A DNA stretch of 64,000 nucleotides from positions 27,851,083 to 27,915,082 of the forward strand of contig CM077115.1 of NCBI GenBank assembly GCA_039619475.1, written 5' to 3'. The DNA comes from Icerya purchasi. Taxonomy: Eukaryota > Arthropoda > Insecta > Hemiptera > Monophlebidae. Of the stretch, positions 32,340 through 43,379 are shown piece by piece. How positions within the stretch are numbered: the stretch's first letter is position 1; each line of letters begins with the position of its first letter. The translations under genes were made by a program, and so were the position numbers. A model generated the notes under the pieces. The model was not told the origin of the DNA and did not search any database. It worked only from the letters and a program-made list of their open reading frames with translations.

Positions 32340-32890
32340 TGTGAAGTCCCTAATTGAGCCACAAAAAAAAAATGAACTCAGCATTCGATTTGTCATGAAA
32401 TTCTTTGTTTGTCGATATAATCGTCGTTATTATTTAAACAATTGTCGTAACGATAAACGAGTATTTCTATGCCGAGCTGGTATTGCTGCGCGTCCAACTT
32501 TTGTAACCAGGTTGTCACGTTGTTCTTGAGTTTGTCATCATTGTTGTATATCCAAAAATCGTTTCAACAAGAAAAAAATATGAAAATCAGACGGAGCAAG
32601 GTCCGGGGAGTATGCTGAGTGTTTGAAGACCATCCATTTCCATTTTTTGATGTGCTGGAGCGTTGAGCGAGAGATCAAAATTGTTTTTTTCGTCAAAAGG
32701 CCCGGTCACTTGTTTTTTATAATTTTTTTAAAATTATCCAATGTTTGGCAGTAACTAGCGAAGTTTATAGTGGTACCTTCAGGTATAAATTTGATCAAAA
32801 GAGGTCGCCTTGCATTTTTTCGGCCGCATTGAATTTACCCGTTTCCACAACATAGTATTGAATACACCTTCAGTAACCATAATGGAAGAA
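32340..32890 (-). pseudogene. mariner M1 transposase, C-terminal part
   Basis: Minus-strand remnants include HDNA-like and TPYSPDLAPSDFH-type motifs: the DNA reads AYSPDLAPSDFH near 32590-32625, with NNGDYIDKQ-like residues near the end. Many stops and frameshifts. Mariner transposases cut at the TIRs with a DD34D triad; here only the third Asp region is legible. Confidence 0.7.
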
Positions 32891-32892
32891 GC

Positions 32893-34100
32893 TTGATCGA
32901 TTTAATTATTGTGGGAGATGTTTCGGCTTCAACCATCCAGCATACCATCTCTTCTGTAGAACTTTCCGATCACTGTAGAATTAAGATTGTAATCCGTGGA
33001 GCAAAACACACAACAACTCCTTCACAGTGGTATACTAACTATAAACTATTAGACTCCAAAATTAATTTCAATTCATTAAATAAATTTAAGAGTAATTTTT
33101 GCTTAGCTAAAACTAAGATAGAATTAAATAATTATGTTATTAAATTTCACGACTATTTAAGAGTTTCAATCGATCAGTGTAAATACAAAAATATCACTAC
33201 TTTTAACGATTGGTGGACACCCATCCTGGATAACTTAAAACAAATTACTAATAAAATAAAGAAAAAATATAATAGATCAATTCAGGCTAGTAAAAAATTA
33301 ATTTATAAATTTTTGTTAAGAGAATTAAATAGGAATTATAAAATCTTAATTGAAAAAACCAAATTCGAAAATTGGAAAAATTTCATCAATAATTCTAAAT
33401 GCTGGGGAAAACCGTACAAAACTGTAATGGAAAAACTTAAGCTATTTCAATTTCTAGCTATTAAAGTAAATGATGTAATATTAACTAAACAAAAAGAGAA
33501 ATGTGCAGCTCTCCTTGATTTCTTCTTTCCCAGGAAGAAGGATAAATTAGATTATTTGACAGATTATACACCTAACGTAAATGATAAATATGATTCTGCT
33601 ATTGGTTCTGATGACCTAAATTTAATTATTAATTCGATTAATACACGCAAGGCTTCCGCATCAGATAACATTTCTAACGTAGTGGTTAAAATGATTCATG
33701 CAAAATACCCAACAATTTTTGGAAAACACTTTTTGCAAAAATTCCTTCTGTTACAAATGTGTTTCCTGATTTATGGAAAATGGGAAAAATTAAATTAATT
33801 AATAAACCCAAAAAAAGGGATCTTTCTCTGTTTAACGGCTATCGACCTATAGCACTATTAAACTGTATTGGTAAAGTATTTGAAAAAGTAATTAACGTAA
33901 AATTACATAACGTAATTAAAACTAAACAAATCTTAAGTAATAACCAGTTCGGGTTTAGACGCGCGCGTTCATCAGAAATGGCTGTTAGAAAACTTCATGA
34001 TATTATTCAATTAGCGCAAACCAAAAATTTATTTACTGTTGTAATTACTTTTGATGTAAAAGGCGCATTTAATAATCGTAAACATTCAACAATAATCGAA
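32893..34100 (+). pseudogene. R1-like LINE: endonuclease end and RT start
   Basis: Two frames, 32893-33798 and 33759-34100. The first carries the last endonuclease motif (SDHCR) and the linker rich in Lys/Asn to LINSINTRKASASDNIS, the RT entry. The second has NGYRPIALLNCIGKVFEK, NNQFGFRR and VITFDVKGAFNN, RT motifs 1-4 with the first catalytic Asp. A frameshift lies at about 33760-33790. The frame is cut at 34100 by the poly(T) of the antisense LINE; the apparent Phe-run is that tract. Confidence 0.85.
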
Positions 34101-34410
34101 TTTTTTTTTTTTTTTTTTTTTTTTTTTCATTGTACCGACAGCAGTCTGCCATAAACAATGGTGATATAAGAATATAAGGAAAGGGGGGAAAATTGGGAAA
34201 AAGTGGAATGAATAGAAAAGGAAAAGGAAACGAATATTAACCTGACAGTTCCAACGAAATGCCCGATTCAGGTCTTAAGAAGAAAATGGTTTATTTATCC
34301 TTTTTTTATTTTTTTATTTTTTTATTTATTTTTTTTAATTTTATTAATTTATTTATTTTCACACTACATAACGATTATGCGTAGTGTCTCCGAGAGCAAT
34401 ATAATAGCGC

Positions 34411-35931
34411 TTAAGTTATCGGAAGTGCATCCCGGCACCACTTTTTCCTTTTCAGTCGCCGGCTGGATCTAGCTGGAACATCAATAGTGAACATTCGGTA
34501 TATAAGTGAATTCGAGCTAAACTGAAGTTTCTCAAAGAACTTTTTGTACTGTTCCGCATAAACATCCTTCACGTATGGAACATTCAAGTCCGCATGCAAT
34601 GTGTCGTTGGATACGAAATAAGGCGCAGATACCATTGTATGGAGAATCTTGGACTGCGGTTGCTGTATCCTAAGGAGGTTGCTTCGACATGTCGTTCCAT
34701 ATAGCTCTAATCCATATCTCCATATTGGAGCGATAACCGATAAATATACATTCCGCTTTACGGCCAGGTTTAGAACTGATTTTCGTCCTAGCAGCGGCCA
34801 TAGCAACCTAGCCCTAATTATTATAGATTTTCTTGTATTTTCCACGTGATCACGCCACGTTAATCGTCTATCCATATGCATTCCAAGATAGCGCACGGAG
34901 TCTACTTTTGGAATTTGCGAGTTCTCAAATTTCAAGTGTGAACATCTTACTCGTCTGTTTGTGAATAAAATGTGACGACATTTAGTTGGGTTGAACGATA
35001 TGCGCGAGAGGCATGCCCATTTCTCTAGCCTATTCAGATGATTTTGAACAGCAGCGTTTGCATACGTAACATTCGTATTAGATGCGAGTATCGCAATGTC
35101 ATCAGCGAATGTAGCTAGTAACGTTAGATTAGAATCTGGTACGTCCGCGGTATAGATGGAATACAATAAAGGCCTTAGCAAACTGCCTTGAGGTACTGAC
35201 GATCTGATTGAATGTATTTCCGAGAGTGAATCCTTTATTTTAACCACAAACGAGCGTTCGGACAAGTACGATTTGAGTAATAGATAAATATCCTCATTAA
35301 GAATTTGCCGCAATTTATACAGCAATCCTGGATGCCAGACCTTATCGAATGCCTGCGTGACATCTAGAAACACCGCGGAACATACCTCGTGTTTCTCCAA
35401 CGTTAACGAAATTGCGTCAACTAATCGGTGACACTGACGAATCGTAGAGTGATCCGTGCGAAAACCAAATTGATGATTCGGTAGCACATCTCGGTTACTT
35501 ATAACCGGATCAATACGATTTAAAATTAGCTTCTCCAAAACCTTTGATAAGGCGGAGAGCAAGCTAATCGGTCGATATGATGAAAGCTCTGTCCGCGGTT
35601 TCCCCACTTTATGAACCATCATTATAACCGACTTCTTCCATATTTTAGGGAAGTACCGCATTCTTAGAACCGCATTAAAGATGTAACAAAGAAGAATAGC
35701 TGCTCTCCGCGGTAGTCGCGAGATTATTTCCCCGGTAATTCTATCGAAGCCAGGAGCCTTACGTAGTGGTATATTCCGAAGGCATATGAGAACTTCTCTT
35801 GGCGAGAAGACCTTAGTAGCTTGTTTTGCACCGACGAGGTTTTTCCAATGCTCTTTGTATATAGTCAGAATGCTCCTTGTTGCGATCAGAGTGTGGTGTA
35901 AAGACCGTGTCAAGATGGTCCGCAAAAGCAT
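34411..35931 (-). pseudogene. Jockey ORF2 reverse transcriptase
   Basis: Long open RT segment: LRKAPGFDRITGEI, YRPISLLSALSKVLEKL, NHQFGFRTDHST, VFLDVTQAFDKVWH, SVPQGSLLRPLLY, TFADDIAIL (catalytic), FNPTKCRHILF and VRYLGMHMDRRLTW, then the thumb and C-terminal Cys-poor tail with a RLKRKKWCRD end. No RNase H domain, as in Jockey. The enzyme would prime reverse transcription at the nicked target. Out of frame with the endonuclease, hence called a pseudogene. Confidence 0.88.
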
Positions 35932-36745
35932 TTACCTTTTCCTTGTCTGTTTTAACCCAAGTGTTGTTCGATCTAATATTATATGGTTCTTCTGATTGAC
36001 TTAACAGTTTTTTAACTGACGTCCATACAGGCTTTTCCCCATCGTTAATGGACTGCGTGTAATGATTAAAAGTTTTATTTTTGTACTCCTTGATACTGAT
36101 CTTTAGTTTGTTTTGCAACTCTTTGTATCTGTTGTATAAGGATGGGTAACGACCACGCTGCCATCTCCTTCTTGCTGACCTGGTTTCTTTTATTAATTTT
36201 CTTATTTCTACGGGTATATACAGGTTTTGAAAAGATTTTTTTGATCCGTAATTGGTAGAATTATTACACGCATATTCTATGAAATTAGAAAAGTTCTTGA
36301 CGGCTATGTCAATGTCATTTGTGTTCTTTAGTTTGATCTTCAAGTCAATATTATTTTCAATTATACTTGAAAAGATATTCCAGTTAGTGGTATGATTTGT
36401 AAGTCTCTGCTGATTGAGTACAGTTTTAGGACTTATACCTAAGGTGACAACCACTGGAACATGATCGGATGACAGATCGATGATTGTTCTGCATTCCCTG
36501 CCGTATCTTTGAATGCCACGAATAATAAAGAAATCTAAGACGTCCGGAAGCCTATTGAGATTCCGCGGCCAATATGTAGGAGTCATTGGAGATAAAACGG
36601 CAAGTGCGTTGTTCTGTATTGATTTGTACAGTATCTTTCCGGCTGGGTTTGTTATTCTTGATCCCCACATACTGTTTTTGGAATTATAATCTCCACCGCA
36701 TATGAATACATTTCCTAATTTGTTGAAAATTGTATTGTAGTCCAT
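35813..36745 (-). pseudogene. Jockey ORF2 endonuclease C-part and linker
   Basis: Carries FICGGDYNSKN, MWGSRITNPAG, DVLDFFI and LSSDHVPVV, the remaining endonuclease motifs, followed by the basic linker (SARRRWQRGRYPSLY) leading to the RT. Frame breaks near 35860, where the RT frame takes over. Confidence 0.85.
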
Positions 36746-36885
36746 TTGTGGTATACAGAAACCTGGGTGACAGTAAATTGCGGCTACTGCTATATCCTTT
36801 CCAAGTGTTTCGACGTTTACCGCTACAATCTGGTATGCGAATGTGCTGTATGCAAAGTTTTTATATTGTTTGTATATTTCTCTGA

Positions 36886-37125
36886 CTAAAATACCATTGA
36901 ACCCCCATGAGCTGTTCCATCCGGGTAGTGAGCCGAGTATGCTACATAACCACGAACTTTGAAACTCTTTTCATACGTGAGATGGGTTTCTGTGATTAGT
37001 GCAACATCAATTACATTTTGTTGAAGGAAAAGTTCAAATTCATTTCTTTTTTGAGTAATGCCATTCGCATTCCATAGTACTATCACAAGTGAGTGTTGTG
37101 TGATTATATTAGTGTTGTTTAACAT
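36886..37125 (-). pseudogene. Jockey ORF2 endonuclease, N-terminal part
   Basis: Start of the apurinic-type endonuclease: VIVLWNANGITQKRNEF and DVALITETHLT, the Asn and Glu active-site motifs. Frameshifted near 36890, after which the natural continuation (ILVREIYK-like) is in another frame. Confidence 0.8.
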
Positions 37126-37316
37126 TATGGAAGTAATTTTTCAATAACTTTCGTCAAGAGTGATATTAATGGATTTATTGTAGATTTGAATTCGTTGAGG
37201 AACGTTGTCAACATTATTGAAATTTCATTAGGGTTATTGCTGTAGTTGTTATTGGTATGCCCAGTGTACGTCTGACCTGTATCCGTTTGGTTCCCGGCGT
37301 AGTTTATACTTCCTGC

Positions 37317-38050
37317 TCAAACGGCGTTAGCATATGATCCTCGATTCGCTGTGCTTAGCATTCCATTAGAATAACTATCTCTAGGAACATCAGGAACGTT
37401 GATATTTTCATGAGCCCGGGCATGAGACGAACGTATTTTATTGTAGAATTCAGTTTGCTGTTTGTATACAGCGCATCCCCTATAGCTTGACGGGTGGTTA
37501 CCATCGCGTAAGGCGCATTTTGCGGGTTCGGATGGGCTTCTATTACAAAGTTTAGTATCATACATCCAGCACATTTAACACAACGTATGGGTAGGTTACA
37601 GTAGTTAGCCGTGTGGCCGAATAATTGACATCTTTTGCATTGTTTAAGCCGTGAATCTTTTTTAGGTTCTTCAACCACTACCACTGTATTTAAGATGCGG
37701 TTGATTTCAAATATTTCAACATTTTTTTTCGATGGTTTCAAGTCTAAAAAGAACATGGGGAGAGGTTGTTTGGTTTTGTAACGTAGAATATTAGTGATAG
37801 TTTTAACCTGAAATCCTCTGGACTCAATTTCTTTTGTAATGTCAGCTGTATCTGTAGAGTGGTGTAAATTCTTAATTACTACTCTGAACGGTTTGTCTTC
37901 CAGTAAAGAGTACGTATAAAAGAGATATTTATTTTCTCTTAAGGTTTTAATAATACAACGATAACAGGTCGGGTTCTTAGGCTTAATAGTAACCCCGGAT
38001 AAGGTTGTTTTTAGTTCGAATTCTACCTCAGGTAATTCTAAAAGGACGAA
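37317..38050 (-). pseudogene. Jockey ORF1 (gag-like), broken
   Basis: 5'-truncated nucleic-acid-binding ORF1. The upstream part (to 37756) includes RVVIKNLHHSTDTADI, typical of Jockey gag. It is followed by TKQPLPMFFLDL and zinc knuckles CKRCQLFGHTANYC, CVKCAG and, after a frameshift at about 37565, KCALRDGNHPSSYRGC. A stop at 37317 lies before a remnant tail that runs toward ORF2. The Jockey assignment rests on the knuckle order and flanking motifs. Confidence 0.8.
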
Positions 38051-38692
38051 ATTTTAAAATCTCATAAAGTCAGTCCTGATTTAATTAAAGTAATTTACGA
38101 TTATCTAACGAACAGAACTGAGGTGATCAAAACCGAAAGTTTTACTATCGAACGCAGTATATCATGCGGAGTGCCTCAGGGTTCGGTCCTCAGACCAACA
38201 CTCTGGAATGTATTATACTCATATATTCATAAACAGATGGAAATCTTTTGTTCGCGATATAACTACGATGCAGAATTTATCAGCTTTGCTGACGATTTAT
38301 GCTCCGTCGTTAAACTAAAAAACGCAACGGAAGCTGACAACGTTAGAGTTATCTGTAAAACCTTGGAAAAGCTTTTTATTCACTGTGGTCTCGAATTTTC
38401 AATTGAAAAGACAAAAATGATGGTTACTGGTAACAAGAAAACCACAGAGGTGATTAACAAACTTAGCATACTTAACTTGTTATATGAGAAACCTATTCCA
38501 ATTGTAAAAAATTTTAAATACCTCGGAGTAATAATAGATCATAGATTTAAATTTAATAAACATGTAAACTACGTAACAGATAAGGCAAACAAAATCTTTT
38601 ATATGCTATTAAAAATTCAGCCTAACTTAGCTGGTGTTAACTATAATAACAAAGTGATAATGTATAATGGTGTTATTCGTGCGATTTTTTAA
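38051..38692 (+). pseudogene. R1-like LINE: RT palm to thumb
   Basis: Continues the RT in phase with the frame broken at 34100. Shows CGVPQGSVLRPTLWN, the catalytic SFADDLC motif near 38285, FSIEKTKMMV and KYLGVIIDHRF. The open frame ends at 38692; beyond it YRTVSIAAAPVV is legible around 38790 in another frame, so more lesions follow. Confidence 0.85.
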
Positions 38693-38739
38693 ATTACTGC
38701 TCAAGTATTTATATGATTAAATAACTCTGTTTCTGATAT

Positions 38740-39410
38740 GAATAAAATTTTAAAAATTGAGAGTAAGCTTCTTCTGAGTGTAGGCTCGTTATATAGAACG
38801 GTGTCGATTGCTGCGGCTCCCGTTGTCACTGGAATCCTTCCGGCTGACTTAAGCATGCACCATGCTGCCTTATTAGCAGAATACAAAATGTTCTGAATAT
38901 CACTCTTACCACTTCTTATAGATCGCTACAACTTTTTAACAACAATTTTAACGTAAACTTACAATATGATAATTTTCCAAACATTAATAATTTTAATAAA
39001 TACATGAAAGTAATTATTTTAAATATTTGGCAAGAAAGGTGTGGAATAATCAAAATAATGGCAGACTAACGTACAAATTTTTATATGATATAAATGTAAG
39101 ATTTAGGCTAAAGAAATTACTAAGAATTAATTTTTTTATAAGTCAAGCGTTGACGAGACATGGCAGTTTCGATACTTACTTGGAACGATTTAAAATTACA
39201 CCTTCTGACATTTGTCATTTCTGTCAACTTGGTGTTCCCAATACAGTTAGTCATTTTCTATTTGAATGCCTCTTCACTAAGGAAGAACGTTTGAAATATA
39301 ATTTAAATGGTTACTATATCGATAATCGAATTATTATAAATAATGTTAACGGATTAAACGTATCGAACTGTTGTGCAAATCTCGCTTGGAGGAAACGCAT
39401 TACTATATAA
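38740..39410 (+). pseudogene. R1-like LINE: C-terminal region
   Basis: Residual frames after the RT. A YRTVS...PADL signature near 38795-38850 and an open piece 39027-39410 carrying QALTRHGSFDTYLERF and CHFCQLGVPNTVSHFLFEC, the CCHC-like C-terminal zinc finger of R1-group LINEs. Frames are interrupted between 38690 and 39027. Confidence 0.75.
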
Positions 39411-39500
39411 AATATACCTAACGTTAAGTCGACTATATATTACAAATACCGTGACTAAGCCAATAGGCATCACGGTCGTATATATAAAAAAAAAAAAAAA

Positions 39501-39720
39501 GTATCGATTTTCATGTTTAATGTGCTGAATCCATTCACGAACGGATCAGTTTGACATTCTATTATTATCATACATATTTTTTAACTCGTCGTGTATTTTT
39601 TTACCCGAAACATTTTTCGCAACAAGCTAAGGAATAGCTGCATGTTGTTCACAAAAACTGGACGCACACTGTAGTGGTAGCTCTCTGGTTAAACGAACAT
39701 TGACGGCGTGCTATTAGGAG
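39501..39720 (-). pseudogene. mariner M1 transposase, N-terminal part
   Basis: The minus strand shows CEQHAAI..., GKKIHDELKNMYDNN-like and VREWIQHIK-like residues in interrupted frames, matching the helix-turn-helix start of mariner transposases. Broken by stops. Confidence 0.5.
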
Positions 39721-39844
39721 CTTGACATTTTTACCAGTTATTCTCATAATTGTCTCGAATATAATCTTATATTGTTTATCTTGCCAGTGTTACCACAAGC
39801 TGAGTTCTGAAAGCGTGGCGGAGACTTTTGAAACGCCCCTCGTA

Positions 39845-40204
39845 TTAATGATTTTCTCACTAGTAAGCATTTTAATCGGTGCAAGCGGCTTCATCCTATT
39901 ATCAGTTTAACATTTTCTATTTTACATTTTCGGCAATTTTTAAAGCAGAATAATATTGAAATCACTACAGAAATGAAAAGTTACATTATAAATTTTAATA
40001 ATACAAAATCAGCAACTGCCATTATTGAAAATAAACCGCTTTTAGATGTTTTTGAAAAATATACGAGAAATGTTTACTGCAGACAATGAACGGTGAACAC
40101 GGCAAAACGGTTCAATATTACATGATTTATGTAAATCTTGTTAAATATTACTTATTGTTAAATTCGAGTATTAGGACTGCAAATTTCAGTCTTTAAAGTA
40201 CATT
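39845..40204. other. Unassigned AT-rich stretch
   Basis: Follows the mariner M1 right end. A continuation of Helitron 2 would be expected on the simplest model but I could not recognise one; weak peptide-like remnants exist in shifting frames. Confidence 0.4.
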
Positions 40205-40529
40205 TTGTCAAAAATCGGCAATTTATTTTTTGCTGTTAATCAACCGAATTATATGCCCGATGGCTTGTTCGGTACCACAATAATTTGTGCAAAGTTGACG
40301 AGACGCATCCAGGTCTCCGAGATTCATTCGAAAAAGGTTCGCTTGGGATCAAAAGGATCGACAAGGATTTCTCTAGACAACCTATCGATTTAACTTTGGA
40401 ACAAACGATAAACTCAGACGCAGCAAATAGGCTTACAAGCGTCTTAACTCCAATGCAGCTCGTCAAAAGTGGTGCAAAGGCCACAGCGTAAGATACACAG
40501 TTATTTCATTACAACAAGCTGGTTTATCA
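40205..40529 (+). pseudogene. PIN/FEN-like family gene, N-side fragment
   Basis: Broken frames read FFAVNQPNYARW-like (with an early frame change), then VDETHPGLRDSFEKGSLGIKR, SRQPIDLTLEQTINSDAANR. From memory this matches an uncharacterised invertebrate protein family whose members show an NYAR / D(L/M)xxEQT(I/L) block followed later by a nuclease-like C-terminus. The remainder of the same gene resumes at 46811 after the I-group LINE insertion. A decayed copy with no intact start. Family recall is from general knowledge, not a search. Confidence 0.55.
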
Positions 40530-40584
40530 AGAAATCAAGATAACTTCGCAAAAAAACACAGTAGATGGCCCCGATGAAGAAAAG

Positions 40585-41022
40585 ATGGACTGTTTACAAT
40601 ATACCGATAATAGTGGATCTGAATCTGAGACCGATATCAATACCTTTAAGCCACCCACATGCACTCTAACATTACAAGCTCGGGCAAAAACCCCAATAAA
40701 AGACTCACAAATAAAACGTCAACAATTATCTAACCTACAAAAATACTTCGCTACAGACTCAAATAGCACAAGTGATTTAACATATAACAAATTTATTCAA
40801 TTCCTAGATGGAACAAAACAATCATTAAACCCTGGCCAGGTCGCAAATATGTTAGACATAAACACAGCCGAGCTGATAACCATTATGCAATTAATAAAAC
40901 CGTCGCTAGAACAAAAATATATAAAAAGTAGATTCACAAAAATCATAAACAAACTCCAGAGGCTTAACAATAATGATAACGAAATCTCGGATTACCCCTC
41001 CTCGCAACAAGAAGACGTATAG
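40585..41022 (+). CDS. I-group LINE ORF1 (short)
   Basis: 145-aa protein starting 42 bp inside the element, ending 17 bp before ORF2. Acidic Ser/Glu-rich N-terminus, then a helical C-terminal half (NLQKYFATDS..., VANMLDINTAELITIMQLIKP, IKSRFTKIINKLQRL). No CCHC knuckles are visible. This helical half resembles the C-terminal end of longer ORF1 proteins of I-group LINEs, so the copy may be 5' truncated within ORF1, with this Met an internal one. Alternatively the short protein is genuine. Confidence 0.6.
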   Translation: MDCLQYTDNSGSESETDINTFKPPTCTLTLQARAKTPIKDSQIKRQQLSNLQKYFATDSNSTSDLTYNKFIQFLDGTKQSLNPGQVANMLDINTAELITIMQLIKPSLEQKYIKSRFTKIINKLQRLNNNDNEISDYPSSQQEDV

Positions 41023-41039
41023 AAGTAAAAAATCTTGAA

Positions 41040-43379
41040 ATGGGTACCGCAAATCAAAATATTACAATCATAAACTGGAACTGCAATGGAATTTTGCTAC
41101 ATTTTGAAGACTTTAAACTGCTTTTGTCCACGTACAATCCAATGATCGTGTGCATTCAAGAATCGCATTTGAGGCCAAACCAAATAATAAATCTAACCTC
41201 CTATAATATGATATATAAAAGTGTTAATCCAGCAACGAAGGCGCATGCTGGAATCTTCCTAGCCATAAGGAAAGACGTCAGTTATACAGAATTAGATCTT
41301 AAATTAGAACACATACAAACTCTGGCTGTGCGTATAAATACTGACACTCCGTTTTCGGTATGCTCAATTTACCTTCCACAATACACAAAAATTGAAGCGT
41401 GCGACTACAATACCATAATATCCCGTCTTCCACAACCGTTTATATTTACTGGAGACTTTAATTCTCACAGTGAGTATTGTGGAAGCGCTACTACTGACGC
41501 AAGAGGTAGACTACTAAACGATATAATAGATAAATACGATCTTACGATACACAACACACTGGAGCCAACTCACTATAGCGCGACGCATAGAATGTGGAGT
41601 ACAATAGATTACGTACTTAGTTCAGCCCAGATGTCCCACCTAATAGATGTACACCATCACGATGACATGGGTAATAGTGACCACTTCCCACTAATAATCA
41701 CAGTGAAAACAAAGGCTAAAAGGCCCGTAGAAAAACCTAAGCTAAACTTTAATAAAGCAAACTGGAATCTTTATAAGCAATTATGTCAATCCGAAATAAA
41801 AATAGACTTTGGTCAAGAAGTAAATACGATCGTGTCTTCCTTCACCAATCAAATAAAGCAATGTGCCGAGAAAGCCATACCCAGAACGAAGCCTCTCCCA
41901 AAATTTCGAACTCCAGTACCATGGTGGTCAGATAAGTGTTCTGAAGCTATAAAAAACAGGAGAAAAGCCCTCAAGCTACTTAAACAAAATCCAACCCTAA
42001 AAAATCACATTTCCTTTCAGCACGCACGTGCAAAAACCAGGTGGATACTCAAACAAGAAAAAAGGAAATCTTGGGCGGACTACATATCAACGATAACGTG
42101 CAAAACACCAGTTACACAGCTATGGGGCAAAATCAGATCAATCAATAAAATACATTATCCTGGTGTACCTAGTTCTATATTAGCAAACGACCAACTGCAC
42201 ACAGAAGCCGCGCAAATAGCAGAGGTTTTTGCGGAACTTTTCGAAAATATATCCAGTGACAAGGAGCAGCCGCCGTCTTCAATAGAAATCAAAAACAAGA
42301 TCGAGAATGTCCAATTCAACTTTTCCTCTCCAAATAATGAGGTTTATAATAGGAATATTAACAAAACGGAATTATACAATGCGATTAGTCTAATGAAAAT
42401 ATCTGCGCCCGGACCCGACGAATTTAACATTCTTTTCCTAAAGCACGCTCCAGACTGTGTCTACGACAAGTTACTTTTAATCTTCAACCGTATCTGGCAC
42501 ACCCATACCTTCCCTCAACAATGGCGAGAATCCATAATTGTCCCGATTCAAAAACCTAATAAAAATCCAACACATCCGGATAACTATCGCCCAATATCAT
42601 TAACATCAGTACTCTGCAAATTATTTGAGAAAATTATCAACCATCGCTTAATATGGGAACTGGAGAACAGAAACCTGCTATCACCAACACAATACGGATT
42701 TAGACCATCTTGCTCGACACTAGATCAGTTGAACCTTCTTCAGACTAAAATACAAGAGAGCTTTACCCGACGTATGCACTTGTTGGCAGTATTTTTCGAT
42801 ATCACGAAGGCCTTTGACCGTATATGGAGATGCAAAGTCCTGGTCAGCTTAAACAAATGGGGATTCAAAGGAAGAATCATGCACTTCATCCAAAATTTCT
42901 TATCGTCCCGTTATTTTCGAGTTCGTATAGGCTCATCACTATCATCATCCAAAAAGCTGACAAATGGCGTCCCTCAAGGATCCGTGATTAGTCCGACACT
43001 GTTTATCGTTGCAATTAACGAACTAATCTCAAGTATACCATCGCCTGTGAGCGCTACACTATTCGCGGATGACTTTTCGATATCCATCAGCTGTGATAAC
43101 CTAGAAGCTGGAAAGCGAATACTACAAACCTCAGTGAACCGAGCGCAACAGTGGGCCTCCCAAAATGGCCTGGAGTTCTCACCTTCAAAAACTGAATGCA
43201 TCCACTTTTGTCGGCTACGAACATGCAATAAAGAATTATGCCTTACACTTGACAACAATGCTATACCGCAATCTCGCACGGTGACTCACCTAGGAATAAT
43301 CTTCGACGATACTCTCTCGTGGAAACAACACATCCAGCACCTAAAACGGACATGTCAAAGGAAAATGAATATACAGTAG
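41040..43379 (+). CDS. I-group LINE ORF2, endonuclease and RT
   Basis: 779 residues before a pogo-derived stop. Endonuclease: IINWNCNGI, IVCIQESHL, FTGDFNSHSEYCG, TIDYVLS and GNSDHFPLI (residues ~5-225). RT: APGPDEFNILF, YRPISLTSVLCKLFEK, QYGFRPSCST, AVFFDITKAFDRIW, GVPQGSVISPTLF, LFADDFSIS with catalytic Asp pair (~674), SPSKTECIHF and HLGIIFDDTLSW. The last residues IQ-stop are the first codons of the pogo TIR. Removing the 2,000-bp pogo element plus one TA joins this frame to 45376 onward without shift. Confidence 0.92.
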   Translation: MGTANQNITIINWNCNGILLHFEDFKLLLSTYNPMIVCIQESHLRPNQIINLTSYNMIYKSVNPATKAHAGIFLAIRKDVSYTELDLKLEHIQTLAVRINTDTPFSVCSIYLPQYTKIEACDYNTIISRLPQPFIFTGDFNSHSEYCGSATTDARGRLLNDIIDKYDLTIHNTLEPTHYSATHRMWSTIDYVLSSAQMSHLIDVHHHDDMGNSDHFPLIITVKTKAKRPVEKPKLNFNKANWNLYKQLCQSEIKIDFGQEVNTIVSSFTNQIKQCAEKAIPRTKPLPKFRTPVPWWSDKCSEAIKNRRKALKLLKQNPTLKNHISFQHARAKTRWILKQEKRKSWADYISTITCKTPVTQLWGKIRSINKIHYPGVPSSILANDQLHTEAAQIAEVFAELFENISSDKEQPPSSIEIKNKIENVQFNFSSPNNEVYNRNINKTELYNAISLMKISAPGPDEFNILFLKHAPDCVYDKLLLIFNRIWHTHTFPQQWRESIIVPIQKPNKNPTHPDNYRPISLTSVLCKLFEKIINHRLIWELENRNLLSPTQYGFRPSCSTLDQLNLLQTKIQESFTRRMHLLAVFFDITKAFDRIWRCKVLVSLNKWGFKGRIMHFIQNFLSSRYFRVRIGSSLSSSKKLTNGVPQGSVISPTLFIVAINELISSIPSPVSATLFADDFSISISCDNLEAGKRILQTSVNRAQQWASQNGLEFSPSKTECIHFCRLRTCNKELCLTLDNNAIPQSRTVTHLGIIFDDTLSWKQHIQHLKRTCQRKMNIQ

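Larger units (their letters stand above)
34101..38050 (-). mobile_element. Jockey-type LINE, antisense, inside R1-like LINE
   Basis: Minus-strand non-LTR element with its poly(A) tail as the T-run at 34101-34127. It encodes a Jockey-style ORF1 with three zinc knuckles and ORF2 with endonuclease and RT. It is 5' truncated within ORF1 at about 38050. A possible short target duplication CGAA (34097-34100 and 38047-38050) flanks it. Several frameshifts (near 37565, 36890, 35860) show decay. Confidence 0.85.
32893..39500 (+). mobile_element. R1-clade-like LINE, 5' truncated
   Basis: Begins inside the endonuclease domain (DLIIVGD...SSVELSDHCR), continues into reverse transcriptase, is split at 34100 by an antisense Jockey-type LINE, resumes at 38051 in frame, and ends in an A-run at 39486-39500. 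Features that suggest the R1 group are YRTVSIAAAPVVTGILPADL near 38790 and the C-terminal TRHGSFDTYLERFKI...CHFCQ...H..FEC zinc region. No target duplication was recognised. Confidence 0.7.
32307..39842 (-). mobile_element. mariner M1, host of nested LINEs
   Basis: Terminal inverted repeats CGAGGGGCGTTTCAAAAGT at both ends (32307 onward and the complement ending 39842), flanked by TA on each side. Transposase remnants on the minus strand lie at both ends: an N-terminal-like part at about 39500-39700 and the C-terminal part at 32340-32890. The central transposase region is missing, replaced by an R1-type LINE. Confidence 0.8.

Noticed and set aside
39845..40204. Continuation of Helitron 2 after mariner M1
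   Set aside because: Expected by the nesting model, but I could not match any Helitron motif; left unassigned.
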